Positions 1-8,471 of a stretch of 64,000 bases of DNA are shown one piece after another (the stretch's first letter is position 1; each line of letters starts with the position of its first letter). Source of the DNA: Thermoplasmata archaeon (GTDB lineage: Archaea; Thermoplasmatota; Thermoplasmata; Halarchaeoplasmatales; Halarchaeoplasmataceae); NCBI GenBank assembly GCA_003554965.1, contig PWHR01000097.1, positions 1 to 64,000 on the forward strand, written 5' to 3'. A model generated the notes under the pieces. It made no database searches and was not told the DNA's origin. It saw only the letters and a list, made by a program, of their open reading frames with translations. The position numbers and the translations under genes are program-made.

Positions 1-112
1 CATCGCTTCCAGCTCGAAGGGCCGCGCCACAACACCATGTCAATTCATGATCGGCCCCTGCCTGCAAAAGCGGTCTCTTCAAACTTTCTGCAGGCCCGTG
101 TCTGGAACCACT
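1..112 (-). ncRNA. Candidate structured RNA or 5' leader (three-way junction), runs off the window
   Basis: Read on the minus strand, a TATA box (complement of 135-142) lies about 25 bp before a GC-rich stretch that is richer in G+C than the flanking DNA. The stretch can fold into a closed three-way junction. P1 pairs 102-107 with 7-12 (CTGGAA/TTCCAG). P2 pairs 60-66 with 89-95 (GCCTGCA/TGCAGGC). P3 pairs 19-24 with 52-57 (GGGCCG/CGGCCC) and has an inner ATCATG/CATGGT helix. P1 begins about 5 nt after the predicted transcription start. It does not show the conserved motifs of tRNA, SRP RNA, RNase P RNA or the TPP riboswitch that I know. It could be a stand-alone ncRNA or a leader of a gene to the left of the window. 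No alignment was possible, so the fold is inference. Confidence 0.4.
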
Positions 113-170
113 ACCTAAAACTTACACCTCCTGGTATTTAAGTATTCATCAGGGGAAGGGGTGAGTGAAA

Positions 171-213
171 GTGGCATTCATCCCCACGGCAGAGCCGCAG
201 GGTTTTCTGCCTC
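171..213 (+). mobile_element. Relic of an IS200/IS605-family right end
   Basis: The segment contains GGCATTCATCCCC, an imperfect hairpin (CCCCACGGC, AGA, GCCGCAGGG) and TTTTCTGCCTC. This order, ATTCATCCC + imperfect palindrome + TTTTCTGCC, is the usual right-end signature found downstream of tnpB in IS605/IS1341-type elements. No tnpA or tnpB reading frame lies in the 170 bases to its left, so only the end remains visible, or the rest lies outside the window. The assignment rests on recall of the family's end sequence. Confidence 0.55.
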
Positions 214-220
214 AACAAAA

Positions 221-230
221 GTATAAAATA
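221..230 (+). promoter_or_regulatory. TATA box of the DUF131 gene
   Basis: GTATAAAATA lies 24-33 bp before the ATG at 254. That places the expected start of transcription within a few bases of the start codon, so the gene is probably leaderless. Confidence 0.55.
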
Positions 231-253
231 AACGACACACATTAGAGTCATAG

Positions 254-673
254 ATGTTAAATTTCAAAAGAGTCCTGATACCGTTACTGATATTCCTACT
301 GGGCGTCCTGCTTGTAGTAGTTGGAGTTTTGGAGGGAGATGTTGAACTGGCTCTCTTCTTTGTAATCCCAGTTATTTACGGAACTGGGATATATCTTATC
401 GGAGGCATATTTTTGATAATGCTTTCCTTCATCTTGTTTTTCTTTCTATCTTTCAACGTTGCACCTGCAAGCGGTAAAAGATCATATGATGGAGCCTACA
501 AAGGAAGAAGAAAAGGTCCAAAAAGAGAGTCTAAATATGGTGGTGTGATCTTCATAGGTCCTATACCTATATTCTTCGGTAAAGATATGAGCACTACAAA
601 AAAGATGATGTGGTTGGGTTTGGTTATAGCATTGATATTGGTTTTCTTATACGTGATGATAGTCTTTTTATGA
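254..673 (+). CDS. DUF131 / TIGR00304 family membrane protein
   Basis: 139 residues with about three hydrophobic segments: a long N-terminal pair (residues 8-30 and 38-70) and a C-terminal helix (about 118-139). Between them is a basic loop followed by GGVIFIGPIPIFFG, the hallmark of the archaeal DUF131 (TIGR00304) family. The function of this family is unknown. A TATA box about 25 bp upstream suggests a leaderless transcript. The next gene begins about 20 bp downstream, so the two may be cotranscribed. Confidence 0.75.
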   Translation: MLNFKRVLIPLLIFLLGVLLVVVGVLEGDVELALFFVIPVIYGTGIYLIGGIFLIMLSFILFFFLSFNVAPASGKRSYDGAYKGRRKGPKRESKYGGVIFIGPIPIFFGKDMSTTKKMMWLGLVIALILVFLYVMIVFL

Positions 674-694
674 AGTAGAATAGAGGTGTTGTCG

Positions 695-1753
695 ATGAGA
701 GAATTTATAGAAGATAACTTGAAAAAGATGGTAAAAATAGATAGTGTAAGTGAAGGCGATATGAGCGAGATAGTGGATTTTACCACCGATCTCTTAAAAA
801 AGGTGGGTCTAGAGGTAGAAGTGATCGAGGGAGAAGGACACGATCCGGTCCTGATCGCCTCTAACGGGAATAAAGGCGTATGTTTTTCAGGACATCTAGA
901 TACCGTTCCGATCGGTGATGGATGGGAATACGAGCAAGGAGAGATAGTTGATAAGAGGATGTACGGACGAGGTACTCTTGACATGAAAGGCCCCTGTTTA
1001 TCCGTCATAGCGGCTGCTGAAGAACTTGTCAAAAAAGATGTACCTTTTTCGATCATCTTCACTACTGATGAAGAAGTGAGTATGGAAGGAGCTAAATTAG
1101 TGGCGGATAGAGATGAAGCGATAGACGCCCCAGCGGTAGTGGTATGCGAACCTACTGAGATGCAGGTCGTTACCCAGGAAAAGGGTGTCTATCAGTTCGA
1201 GATAAAAACTAAGGGTGAAAACGCCCATGCCAGCATGCCAGAAAAAGGTGAGAACGCCATCGTCAAGATCTTACCGATCCTTACCTCCCTGAGCAGGAAG
1301 AACAACATACCGGCGGAAAAAAACGAGCTCACGTGCTGTGTGGATGTGGTGGAAGGAGGAGAAGCGACCAACGTCATACCAAAGGAATGCAGAGCTGAAG
1401 TAGATGTCAGATTCCCAGATCACTTCAATAAAGACATCCTTAAAAGGTATCTTTTCGATCCCATCGATGAAGACTACGAACTCGAAGAGATCCAATATCT
1501 AGATGCGGTAAAACTGGATCATGACAGTGGAGCTGTACAAAAACTCCTCGAACTCGCCGATACAACTACATGGTCGGTCCCCTACGGGACTGAGATGGTG
1601 CGCTTTTACAAACAGAACGAAAACACGATGATCTTTGGGCCGGGACGAGTCGACGTAGCTCATCAACCGGACGAATACATCGAATTACCGGAACTCGTCA
1701 AAGCTGCTGAAGTCTACATCGAATACGCTGAAGTTATGGCCGACAGCGGTTAG
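695..1753 (+). CDS. M20 family metallopeptidase / deacylase (ArgE/DapE-like)
   Basis: 352 residues. It carries the M20 metal-site motifs: GHLDTVP (about residue 70), the GRGTLDMKG segment (about 100), and the catalytic TTDEEVSMEG (about 125) with a further ligand Glu in VCEPTE. The dimerisation domain follows (about 165-260). Related enzymes remove acyl groups from amino acids (ArgE, DapE, LysK) or cleave dipeptides, and the substrate here cannot be read off. The ATG at 695 is chosen because the GAGGTG ribosome site (683-688) lies 6 nt before it. The in-frame GTG at 686 is part of that site. Its end overlaps the convergent asnS gene by 20 bp. Confidence 0.8.
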   Translation: MREFIEDNLKKMVKIDSVSEGDMSEIVDFTTDLLKKVGLEVEVIEGEGHDPVLIASNGNKGVCFSGHLDTVPIGDGWEYEQGEIVDKRMYGRGTLDMKGPCLSVIAAAEELVKKDVPFSIIFTTDEEVSMEGAKLVADRDEAIDAPAVVVCEPTEMQVVTQEKGVYQFEIKTKGENAHASMPEKGENAIVKILPILTSLSRKNNIPAEKNELTCCVDVVEGGEATNVIPKECRAEVDVRFPDHFNKDILKRYLFDPIDEDYELEEIQYLDAVKLDHDSGAVQKLLELADTTTWSVPYGTEMVRFYKQNENTMIFGPGRVDVAHQPDEYIELPELVKAAEVYIEYAEVMADSG

Positions 1754-3071
1754 GAGTTCTCGGGAAAGGTATAGCGTCCCTGATATGGTCAAGATCACAC
1801 AACCACATTATGACCCTCTCGATGCCTAACCCGTAGCCTGCATGTGGAACGCTGCCGTATCTTCTAGTATCTAAAAACCACTCGTATATCGAGGGGTCTT
1901 CTCCTTCATCTTCAAGCCTTTTTATCATGGACTCTACCTTTGTCTCTCTCACACTTCCACCGATCAGTTCTCCCACGTGAGGCACCATGAGATCGTAGCC
2001 CAAAACTTTACTTTCATCCTCTTCAGCTCTCTTCATGTAAAAAGCTTTTATCTCCTTTGGATAGTGAGTTACAAATACTGGCTTGTCGAAAAGAGAGGTC
2101 AGTTTCTTTTCTTCGGGGACCCCAAAATCATCTCCATACTTCACGTCCATGTTCTCATCCTGTAATCTATATATGGCCTCATCGTAAGTGATGATCGGGA
2201 ATGGCTCGTCGAGGGATCTTAGATACTCCACATCGGCGTCCAATCTTTCCAACTCTTCTTCGTTCTTCTTTAAAACTTCTTCGGCGATATTGAGGACCAA
2301 CCCCTCTCCCAATTCGATTATGTCATCAAGGTCGTGCCAAAGCCCTTCGACTTCCGCATGCCAGTATTCGGTGAGATGCCTTGGGGTTCTAGATTTCTCT
2401 GCTCGGAAACTAGGCGCGATAGTGTAGATATCGCCGAGCCCAAAGATACCCGCTTCGGCATAGAGCTGCCAGCTCTGGGTCAAGTAAACGTCCTCATCAA
2501 AATAATCAACAGGGAAAAGCGTGGCTCCGCCTTCGCATGCGAGAGGTGTCAATATAGGTGATTGGAATTCTTTGTAACCCTCGCACCTGAAATAATCGTG
2601 TATCGCTCCGAAAACAGTAGAGCGAACGTTAAGTATGTCCCTCATCTCTGTGGATCTTATCCAAAGGTGCCTGTTATCCAAAAGGTGTTCTATGCTCTGA
2701 TCCTTATGGATCGGAAAATCTTCAGAGGCATGAACTATCTCCGCATCTGAAGCTCTTATCTCATAACCGCCAGGTGCACGTTCATCCTCCGCGACTTCAC
2801 CTTTAACTTTCAACGAAGATTCTACCAGTAGGTCCTTTATCTTCTCAAATTTTTCTTCTTTAAATCCATCTTTTGCTATCGTCGCTTGGACTACACCAGA
2901 TGGATCCCTAACGTTCAGAAAAACCATATTGCCTATATCTCTGGTTCTATGGATCCAGCCGCGGACTTTTACTTCACGGCCGGTATGATTTCCTTCTAGT
3001 ATCTCTTCTATATCAACAAAGCCCTTTTTTCCAAGTCCTTCTGTTTCTTGTTCATTTCTTTTAGGAGCCAT
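1734..3071 (-). CDS. asnS: Asparaginyl-tRNA synthetase (class IIb)
   Basis: 445 residues. An N-terminal OB-fold anticodon-binding domain (about 20-125; VKVRGWIHRTRDIGNMVFLNVRD) is followed by the class II catalytic domain. Motif 2 is FRAEKSRTPRHLTEY and motif 3 is GYGLGIERVIMWL, and the protein ends with IPFPRTP as in AsnRS. AspRS normally ends LFPRDPxR, so AsnRS is the better reading, although archaeal Asp/Asn enzymes are close relatives. It charges tRNA-Asn with asparagine in the cytoplasm. The 3' end overlaps the convergent M20 gene by 20 bp. Confidence 0.9.
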   Translation of the reverse strand: MAPKRNEQETEGLGKKGFVDIEEILEGNHTGREVKVRGWIHRTRDIGNMVFLNVRDPSGVVQATIAKDGFKEEKFEKIKDLLVESSLKVKGEVAEDERAPGGYEIRASDAEIVHASEDFPIHKDQSIEHLLDNRHLWIRSTEMRDILNVRSTVFGAIHDYFRCEGYKEFQSPILTPLACEGGATLFPVDYFDEDVYLTQSWQLYAEAGIFGLGDIYTIAPSFRAEKSRTPRHLTEYWHAEVEGLWHDLDDIIELGEGLVLNIAEEVLKKNEEELERLDADVEYLRSLDEPFPIITYDEAIYRLQDENMDVKYGDDFGVPEEKKLTSLFDKPVFVTHYPKEIKAFYMKRAEEDESKVLGYDLMVPHVGELIGGSVRETKVESMIKRLEDEGEDPSIYEWFLDTRRYGSVPHAGYGLGIERVIMWLCDLDHIRDAIPFPRTPNRCRP

Positions 3072-3147
3072 CTTCTCACTTGATGATTTGAAGATAGTTT
3101 GGGTGATAAAAGAATTTCGGAGGACAAAAAGATTCCCGTTTTACATC

Positions 3148-4119
3148 TCACCAACTATCTGGGATCTTGTCTCCTCTTTCAAGAGAGTCGAGTATATCTT
3201 CTTTCATATCTAGAGCGGCCTTCCGTGAGGCTTTATCGTACTCTTCCGATCCGTATTCCTCACAGTAGGGTTCTCTCTGATAGGCGTAGTCGATACCTCT
3301 TGAAGAGTTCACCACCGCTCCATAACCGTCGTCGTTGAAACACGGTATAACATCGTCAGCCGTACCTCCTTGGCTCCCATAGCCAGGTACTAAGAAAAGG
3401 TTGTTATCCATTATATCTCTGAGCATCTCGGCCTCTTCAGGATAAGTGGCGCCTACGACCGCACCTACAGGAGAGTATCCTCTTTTACCGACCAGTTCCT
3501 CACCCCACTCACTGATGAGCTCAGCCATAACCTCGAAAATCCTCTTGCCATCCTCCGTTTTAAGATCTTGCAATTCGCTCGAAGAAGGATTGGAGGTCTT
3601 ATCTAGTATAAATATACCTTTACCGTATTTTTTACAGTGATCGATGAACGGCTCTATACCGTCGTGACCAAGGTACGCATTCACAGTGATCATATCTCCA
3701 TCGAAGGAAAAGGATTCTTCATCGAAAACGTCCACTTCACCAAGGTGTGCAGAGGCGTAAGCTTCAGCAGTACTACCTATATCGTTCCTTTTCACATCCT
3801 CTATAACGATAAGGTCTTTCTTTTTAGCGTATCGGATTGTCCTGATGAAAGCTTCGATGCCATGAGAACCGTATTTTTCATAAAAGGCGACCTGAGGTTT
3901 GACCGCCGGGACTATATCGTGTATAGCGTCGATCAATCCTTTATTGAACTCGAAGATGGCTTCAGAAGCCGCTTCAAAAGACCCGTCATTGGATTCCCTC
4001 GCCTTTTCCCTGATATGTTCCGGTATCCTCCAAAGTCTAGGATCTAATCCAACTACGGAGGGATTCTTCTTTTCATCCACAGCCTCTAACAACCTATCAG
4101 CCAGATTGTCTTGGTTCAT
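3148..4119 (-). CDS. pyrF: Orotidine 5'-phosphate decarboxylase, type 2
   Basis: 323 residues, last step of de novo UMP synthesis (OMP to UMP + CO2). The catalytic motif is VIEDVKRNDIGSTAEAYA (about 95-112), with the substrate-binding VGLDPRL near the N-terminus and a PGYGSQGG phosphate-binding loop near residue 240. The length and the KRND motif match the long type-2 PyrF family, better known from bacteria such as Myxococcus and Mycobacterium, rather than the roughly 210-residue type common in methanogens and Thermococci. It lies 77 bp downstream of asnS on the same strand. Confidence 0.88.
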   Translation of the reverse strand: MNQDNLADRLLEAVDEKKNPSVVGLDPRLWRIPEHIREKARESNDGSFEAASEAIFEFNKGLIDAIHDIVPAVKPQVAFYEKYGSHGIEAFIRTIRYAKKKDLIVIEDVKRNDIGSTAEAYASAHLGEVDVFDEESFSFDGDMITVNAYLGHDGIEPFIDHCKKYGKGIFILDKTSNPSSSELQDLKTEDGKRIFEVMAELISEWGEELVGKRGYSPVGAVVGATYPEEAEMLRDIMDNNLFLVPGYGSQGGTADDVIPCFNDDGYGAVVNSSRGIDYAYQREPYCEEYGSEEYDKASRKAALDMKEDILDSLERGDKIPDSW

Positions 4120-4180
4120 GATGATCCACTAACTAAAAGAGAGGGGTCTCGATTTAAAATTTTCCTAAAGAGTATCGATC

Positions 4181-5626
4181 TCAAGCGGGTATGTCCTCTC
4201 TTTCGAATATCAACAGAGTAGCGGCCAATATCAGACCGGCTGATATCAGAAGGATAAAGAAGTCCTCGACGATGAACTCCCCGTCAAGGAGAACGGAATT
4301 GTAGTCCCAGTAGGTCGCTATAGAAAAAGTTCTCAGAAAATCGATAGCTTCGACCATGTGTCCCGCCATGTGGAACACGTATTGTACAAGTATAACTCCA
4401 AAAGTTGCTCCTACAGCGGCTCGAGAACTCTTAAAGATGACAGAAAAAAGCATAGAGATCGCTATGATAACGAGGAACATGGGCCATGAGGCGAGCATCG
4501 AAACAACGAAAGTGGACATGCCCACACTATTCAACTCTCCAACTGAGTAGACGGATAGACCGGTGAATATCCCTGAGAGTAAGAGAAGTAGGAATAGGAA
4601 CGAACTCAAAGCTAAAAATTTCTCCAGCAAGTACGCTTTTTTTGGTAGAGGGGTGGAGAAAATGATGTCCATACGCCTTTCATCGAAATCCCCTCCAACG
4701 CTCTTTACCGATATATAGGCAAGGTAAAGGCCGACCAGAAGGATGAACCAAGAGTAGAGTTCGACGGACATGAAGCCTTCGATCTCATCCATCCTGAGAT
4801 CCTCCCTTCCTGCAGTGAACATCCTGAAGTACGGCGTATCCATAAGATCTTCTAGAGGATCTCTAGGTTCGACGGTCGAATTCATACCGACCGTTATCTC
4901 GATAACTTCTTGATCAGAAAATATCTCATCCAATAATTCCTGGATCTCTTCTCCACCTATATGATCTATCTCTTGGATCTTTTCTATTATCTCATCCCGA
5001 TTGGCCAAGGCGATAACGGCAAAATATCTATCTTCATTTTCGGTTTGATTGATGACAAGATTTTCTTCTGAGATGTCTTCCTCGACAATGTGCGAGGTGG
5101 CCATATGTGAGGCAGTATCTTCGATCACCCTATAGGTGATGTTTATATCGTCTAATAGAAAATCCACTGTTCCCAGCTCCATATCGTTATCCATCCCCTC
5201 TATCCATGAACTCCAGTCTAGATAGATGATCTCTTGGTATATCCTTAACAACTCTTCATGCTTTTCGATCCTGTATCTCCTCTCTACTTCTTGGATCACC
5301 CAACCTTTTTCAGTCTCTAAGAGCTCTGCACCTTCCCCCACCTTATAACCTTCTTCCCCAAATCTCTCCTTCAACTCTTCTACTCTACCTTCCTCCAAAT
5401 GCTCTTGATATTCTGTACGAGACAGATCGAATATATGACTATCTTTAAACTCGAGACCGACTAACTCCTCCCTCTCAAGTTCATCCTCTTCTTCTTTGAA
5501 CTCTTCCTCCACTATAGGATATAGTTGAGCCATGAGTCCCGTGATGACCATCACCACGATCAAGAAGATAAGGAAGCCTTTCCAATTCTTCCTGAGCTCC
5601 ATCGCCATGGTTCTTCCAAACTTCAT
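4181..5626 (-). CDS. ABC-2 type exporter permease with extracytoplasmic domain (second permease)
   Basis: 481 residues. One N-terminal membrane helix (17-37) is followed by a large soluble region (about 40-295), then about five membrane helices (about 295-475), the usual ABC-2 (NosY/CcmB-like) plan. The sequence after the helices carries FDERRMDIIFSTPLPKKAYLLEK, shared with the paralogous permease next door. Residues 66-130 form an acidic module that reappears in the secreted protein at 57135-57887 and in the truncated gene at the window's right edge. It is the last gene of the tetR-ATPase-permease-permease operon. The substrate is unknown. Confidence 0.8.
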   Translation of the reverse strand: MKFGRTMAMELRKNWKGFLIFLIVVMVITGLMAQLYPIVEEEFKEEEDELEREELVGLEFKDSHIFDLSRTEYQEHLEEGRVEELKERFGEEGYKVGEGAELLETEKGWVIQEVERRYRIEKHEELLRIYQEIIYLDWSSWIEGMDNDMELGTVDFLLDDINITYRVIEDTASHMATSHIVEEDISEENLVINQTENEDRYFAVIALANRDEIIEKIQEIDHIGGEEIQELLDEIFSDQEVIEITVGMNSTVEPRDPLEDLMDTPYFRMFTAGREDLRMDEIEGFMSVELYSWFILLVGLYLAYISVKSVGGDFDERRMDIIFSTPLPKKAYLLEKFLALSSFLFLLLLLSGIFTGLSVYSVGELNSVGMSTFVVSMLASWPMFLVIIAISMLFSVIFKSSRAAVGATFGVILVQYVFHMAGHMVEAIDFLRTFSIATYWDYNSVLLDGEFIVEDFFILLISAGLILAATLLIFEREDIPA

Positions 5627-5679
5627 CCAGGACCTCCATCATCTTCTTTAACACATCTTTTTCTTGTCATGTTATCGCC

Positions 5680-6759
5680 TCACGCCGGTATATCTTTCCT
5701 TTCGAATATCAGCAGGGCACCTAAAACGATCAACAGGGATAGAACAAGTATAAGGAAGAAATCACCCATGTGATAAATTTCGTCGAAAAGTATAGATTCA
5801 TGGTTCCAGTAAGATATGATGGTGTAGGGTTCAAGATATTCGAAAGCTTCTCCCAGATCAACTACCACATTAATACCATACTGTACTAAAATGACTAAGA
5901 AAGAGAAGCCCACTGCTTTTTTAGAATCTTCGAAATAGACCGCTGCCAATATAGAGGCCGCGATGATCACCATAAACACAGGTAAAGAGAATATCGAAGA
6001 TAAAAAGAGCGTTGAAGAAGATACGGTATCCAGTTCTCCCACGGAACTCACTCCTGCGATCATGACGAGACCGGAAACAGCTAGAAGTCCCAACATATAG
6101 AGGGAGAGGACTGAAAACTTCTCGATGATATACTGCCTCTTAGATAGAGGCGTAGAGAATATGATATCCATCCTCCTCTCCTCAAAATCTTGGGAAACAC
6201 TGTTGACCGATACGTAACCCAAGTAGAGACCTATCAAGAGGAACCACCACATACCCCACAGCATCGAGATCATACCTCTTATGTCGCTGACATCTATACC
6301 CCATATATCTTCTATCCCGTTTTCATCCTCCAAGCTGGTTTCCATACCTACAAATTCTCTTTCTCCATCCACATGTGCGACCACACCGAAATACCTTTCT
6401 GGTATCTCGTCGTTTTCCTTCAACAAAGTGTATTGCCAGGTTTCAACCTCACCCACGTCCTCTTCCAATAGAGGAGTTGTGAAACTAGGTCCTCTTCCCA
6501 TCATTACGGTGTAACGATCAACCTCTTTATCTTCAGCCCAATCTGACCAGGAGAGAGTGATGGTTATGTTCCCTTCTTCGGTTTCATCCATACGGATCTC
6601 AATGTTATCCTGTCCCTCCAACTTGTCTTCAAATCCCTCCGCGATAGAAGGATGGGCCTGTATCAAACCAGCTATAAGCAATAAGATGACGATAGAAAAT
6701 ATCGTAAGACCTTTCCAGCGATTTTTAAGTTCCATCATCATGACTTTACCGAACTTCAT
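5680..6759 (-). CDS. ABC-2 type exporter permease (first permease)
   Basis: 359 residues, paralogue of the downstream permease (shared MKFG start, KxxWKG segment and FEERRMDIIFSTPLSKR loop). It has one N-terminal helix, an extracytoplasmic segment of about 110 residues resembling an FN3-like fold (YTV...ERYFGVVAHV), and about five membrane helices. The ATG at 6759 is chosen because it matches the paralogue's start and follows GGAGG by about 7 nt. The upstream in-frame GTG overlaps that ribosome site. It overlaps the ATPase gene by about 14 bp, which indicates translational coupling. The two permeases probably form a heterodimer. Confidence 0.8.
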   Translation of the reverse strand: MKFGKVMMMELKNRWKGLTIFSIVILLLIAGLIQAHPSIAEGFEDKLEGQDNIEIRMDETEEGNITITLSWSDWAEDKEVDRYTVMMGRGPSFTTPLLEEDVGEVETWQYTLLKENDEIPERYFGVVAHVDGEREFVGMETSLEDENGIEDIWGIDVSDIRGMISMLWGMWWFLLIGLYLGYVSVNSVSQDFEERRMDIIFSTPLSKRQYIIEKFSVLSLYMLGLLAVSGLVMIAGVSSVGELDTVSSSTLFLSSIFSLPVFMVIIAASILAAVYFEDSKKAVGFSFLVILVQYGINVVVDLGEAFEYLEPYTIISYWNHESILFDEIYHMGDFFLILVLSLLIVLGALLIFERKDIPA

Positions 6760-7657
6760 CCCCTTTTCCTCCACTGGAATAATATGTCATGAACATCTGT
6801 TCTAAACTGAAAGTTTCCAGTGACATATTGAGAACGTTCTGTTGAGAGATCTTCTTGATGATCTCATCTAGATTGCTCGTGACTATCATCGTAGCTCTCT
6901 TTCCGTTCATATTAAAATCCTCTACACCTTCCATCTGGAACAGACTTGGATCCACACTGTTCTCGAACTCGATCTCCAGCTTTTTTCCCATCTTCTCTTT
7001 CAGTGAATCAATGTCCTCCACTACCTGCAATCTTGCATCCCTTATAATCGCGACTCTATCGCACACCTCTTCCACTTCAGCGAGGATATGAGAGGACATG
7101 AATATCGTTTTACCTTTGTCTCTCTCTTCACGGAAAAGGTCATAGCATTTCTGCTGCATAAGCGGGTCTAGACCTGAAGTGGGTTCGTCCATTATTATCA
7201 GATCTTGGTCAGCCATGAAAGCCTGAACTATACCCACCTTCTGTTTGTTACCTTTTGAAAGATTTCCGTATCTTCTGTTCAAGTCCAATTCCAGCATTTC
7301 AGCCAATCCTTTCATCTTGCTCTTATCACTGACACCGCTCTGTGAGAGAAGGTAATCCAAGATGGTTTTCACCTTCAAACCAGAATACATGCCGAAGTCC
7401 CCGGGCAAGTAACCTGTCCTTCTCCTTATCTCTATCGAGTCCTCGTGAGAATCCAATCCAAAAATCTTTACGTCGCCGCTGGTCTTTTGTAGTAGGGACA
7501 AACAGGTCCTTATCGTGGTAGTTTTTCCGGCACCATTTGGACCTAAAAAACCCATGATCTCTCCTTTGTAGACATCGAGATCTAGATCTTTTATGCCGAC
7601 AACATCCCCATATTTTTTCGTAAGATTCCTTATCTTGATCACAGGTTGTTTTTTCAT
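6746..7657 (-). CDS. ABC transporter ATP-binding protein
   Basis: 303 residues. Walker A is GPNGAGKTTTIR (about 40-51), the signature is LSKGNKQKVGI (a variant of LSGGQ, about 133), Walker B is LIIMDEPTSGLD (about 155), and the switch His is in SSHIL (about 190). The C-terminal 80 residues form the accessory domain typical of CcmA/NatA-type exporter ATPases. It energises the two ABC-2 permeases encoded directly downstream and is preceded, 1 bp away, by the tetR gene. This type of operon commonly exports drugs, lipids or peptides. Confidence 0.88.
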   Translation of the reverse strand: MKKQPVIKIRNLTKKYGDVVGIKDLDLDVYKGEIMGFLGPNGAGKTTTIRTCLSLLQKTSGDVKIFGLDSHEDSIEIRRRTGYLPGDFGMYSGLKVKTILDYLLSQSGVSDKSKMKGLAEMLELDLNRRYGNLSKGNKQKVGIVQAFMADQDLIIMDEPTSGLDPLMQQKCYDLFREERDKGKTIFMSSHILAEVEEVCDRVAIIRDARLQVVEDIDSLKEKMGKKLEIEFENSVDPSLFQMEGVEDFNMNGKRATMIVTSNLDEIIKKISQQNVLNMSLETFSLEQMFMTYYSSGGKGDEVR

Positions 7658-7658
7658 C

Positions 7659-8312
7659 TCAACTATCCCTCCTGGTTTTTTTTATAAGATGCTTTATCTC
7701 TTCTTCATATCCATCGAAGAATGAAGTTATGAATTCTCTTTCAGTTCCCAACAAACGTTCCGTGATCGAAGACAATGCTTTGAAATCCTTCCACGGATCA
7801 TCACGGAAAAATCCATCTTTTCCCCTAGAAAATTTCAGACCGTGTAGCCAGAACCTCACCGTCTCCTCAGGATGTTCTGTATCGAATATACCCTCTTCTA
7901 TACCCTGCTGAACGATGTTGGTAAGATAGGGTGTCATCATCTCAACGGATTCGGCGTAAAGATGTTGGTATATCTTCAAGTTCTTTTCCTCAGAGAAAAA
8001 GGAGTAGATATACGGTTTCCCCTTCTTCTTCTGGAAAGATATCTTCATGAACTCTAAAAACTTTTCATCGGCCTTCAAATCCTCATCTTCTACTATCTCT
8101 TTTAGTTTCCCTTCTATCTCATCCACCATATTCTCGGTGATCGCCTCTATCACCTCTTCTTTAGAGTCGAAGTAATAGTAAAAGAGACCGTGAGAGACGC
8201 CGACTTTTTCACAGATATCGTCGATAGACGTTTCTTCGAAACCTTTCTGTTGGAAGAGTTCAGCGGCGGAGTCGATCAGATCAATCCTGGTATTTTCCTC
8301 AATTCCGGACAT
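7659..8312 (-). CDS. TetR/AcrR family transcriptional repressor
   Basis: 217 residues. The N-terminal helix-turn-helix (about 10-55) has the family pattern with KGFEETSIDDICEKVGVSHGLFYYYFDSKEE. The remaining all-helical part is the ligand-binding and dimerisation domain. It is the first gene of the ABC exporter operon, separated by one base from the ATPase gene. A 15-bp palindrome lies between its TATA box and start codon, so the protein very probably represses its own operon and is released by the exporter's substrate. Confidence 0.88.
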   Translation of the reverse strand: MSGIEENTRIDLIDSAAELFQQKGFEETSIDDICEKVGVSHGLFYYYFDSKEEVIEAITENMVDEIEGKLKEIVEDEDLKADEKFLEFMKISFQKKKGKPYIYSFFSEEKNLKIYQHLYAESVEMMTPYLTNIVQQGIEEGIFDTEHPEETVRFWLHGLKFSRGKDGFFRDDPWKDFKALSSITERLLGTEREFITSFFDGYEEEIKHLIKKTRRDS

Positions 8313-8322
8313 AGTAGATCCC

Positions 8323-8350
8323 TGACTGACAGTCAGTTAATAGGTTTAAA
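8323..8350 (-). promoter_or_regulatory. TetR operator and TATA box of the ABC exporter operon
   Basis: TGACTGACAGTCAGTTA (8323-8339) contains the palindrome TGACT-GAC-AGTCA, typical of TetR/AcrR half-sites. On the minus strand it sits directly downstream of the TATA-like TTTAAA (8345-8350) and about 10 bp before the tetR start codon. A bound repressor would cover the transcription start. Confidence 0.75.
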
Positions 8351-8471
8351 TCCTATTTATAGTTTTCCATAGAAATAGATCTTGATATCGATAGAAGATC
8401 ATGATGATTAAAGAAGAGTAAGATATTTCGATCAAGATCATCGAGAAAGAAGTTCCCGTTAACCGAAACTT

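Noticed and set aside
1-37. Minus-strand ATG at 37 with MVLWRG... as the start of a protein gene
   Set aside because: Only 12 codons are visible before the window edge. The stretch also forms part of P3 in the structured RNA and has no ribosome site in front.
496-1062. Open frame on the minus strand opposite the DUF131 and M20 genes
   Set aside because: It lies entirely opposite two genes with recognised families and has no family features of its own; a composition effect.
8323-8339. Palindrome read as a transcription terminator
   Set aside because: No T-run follows, and it lies between TATA and start codon of tetR, where an operator is expected.
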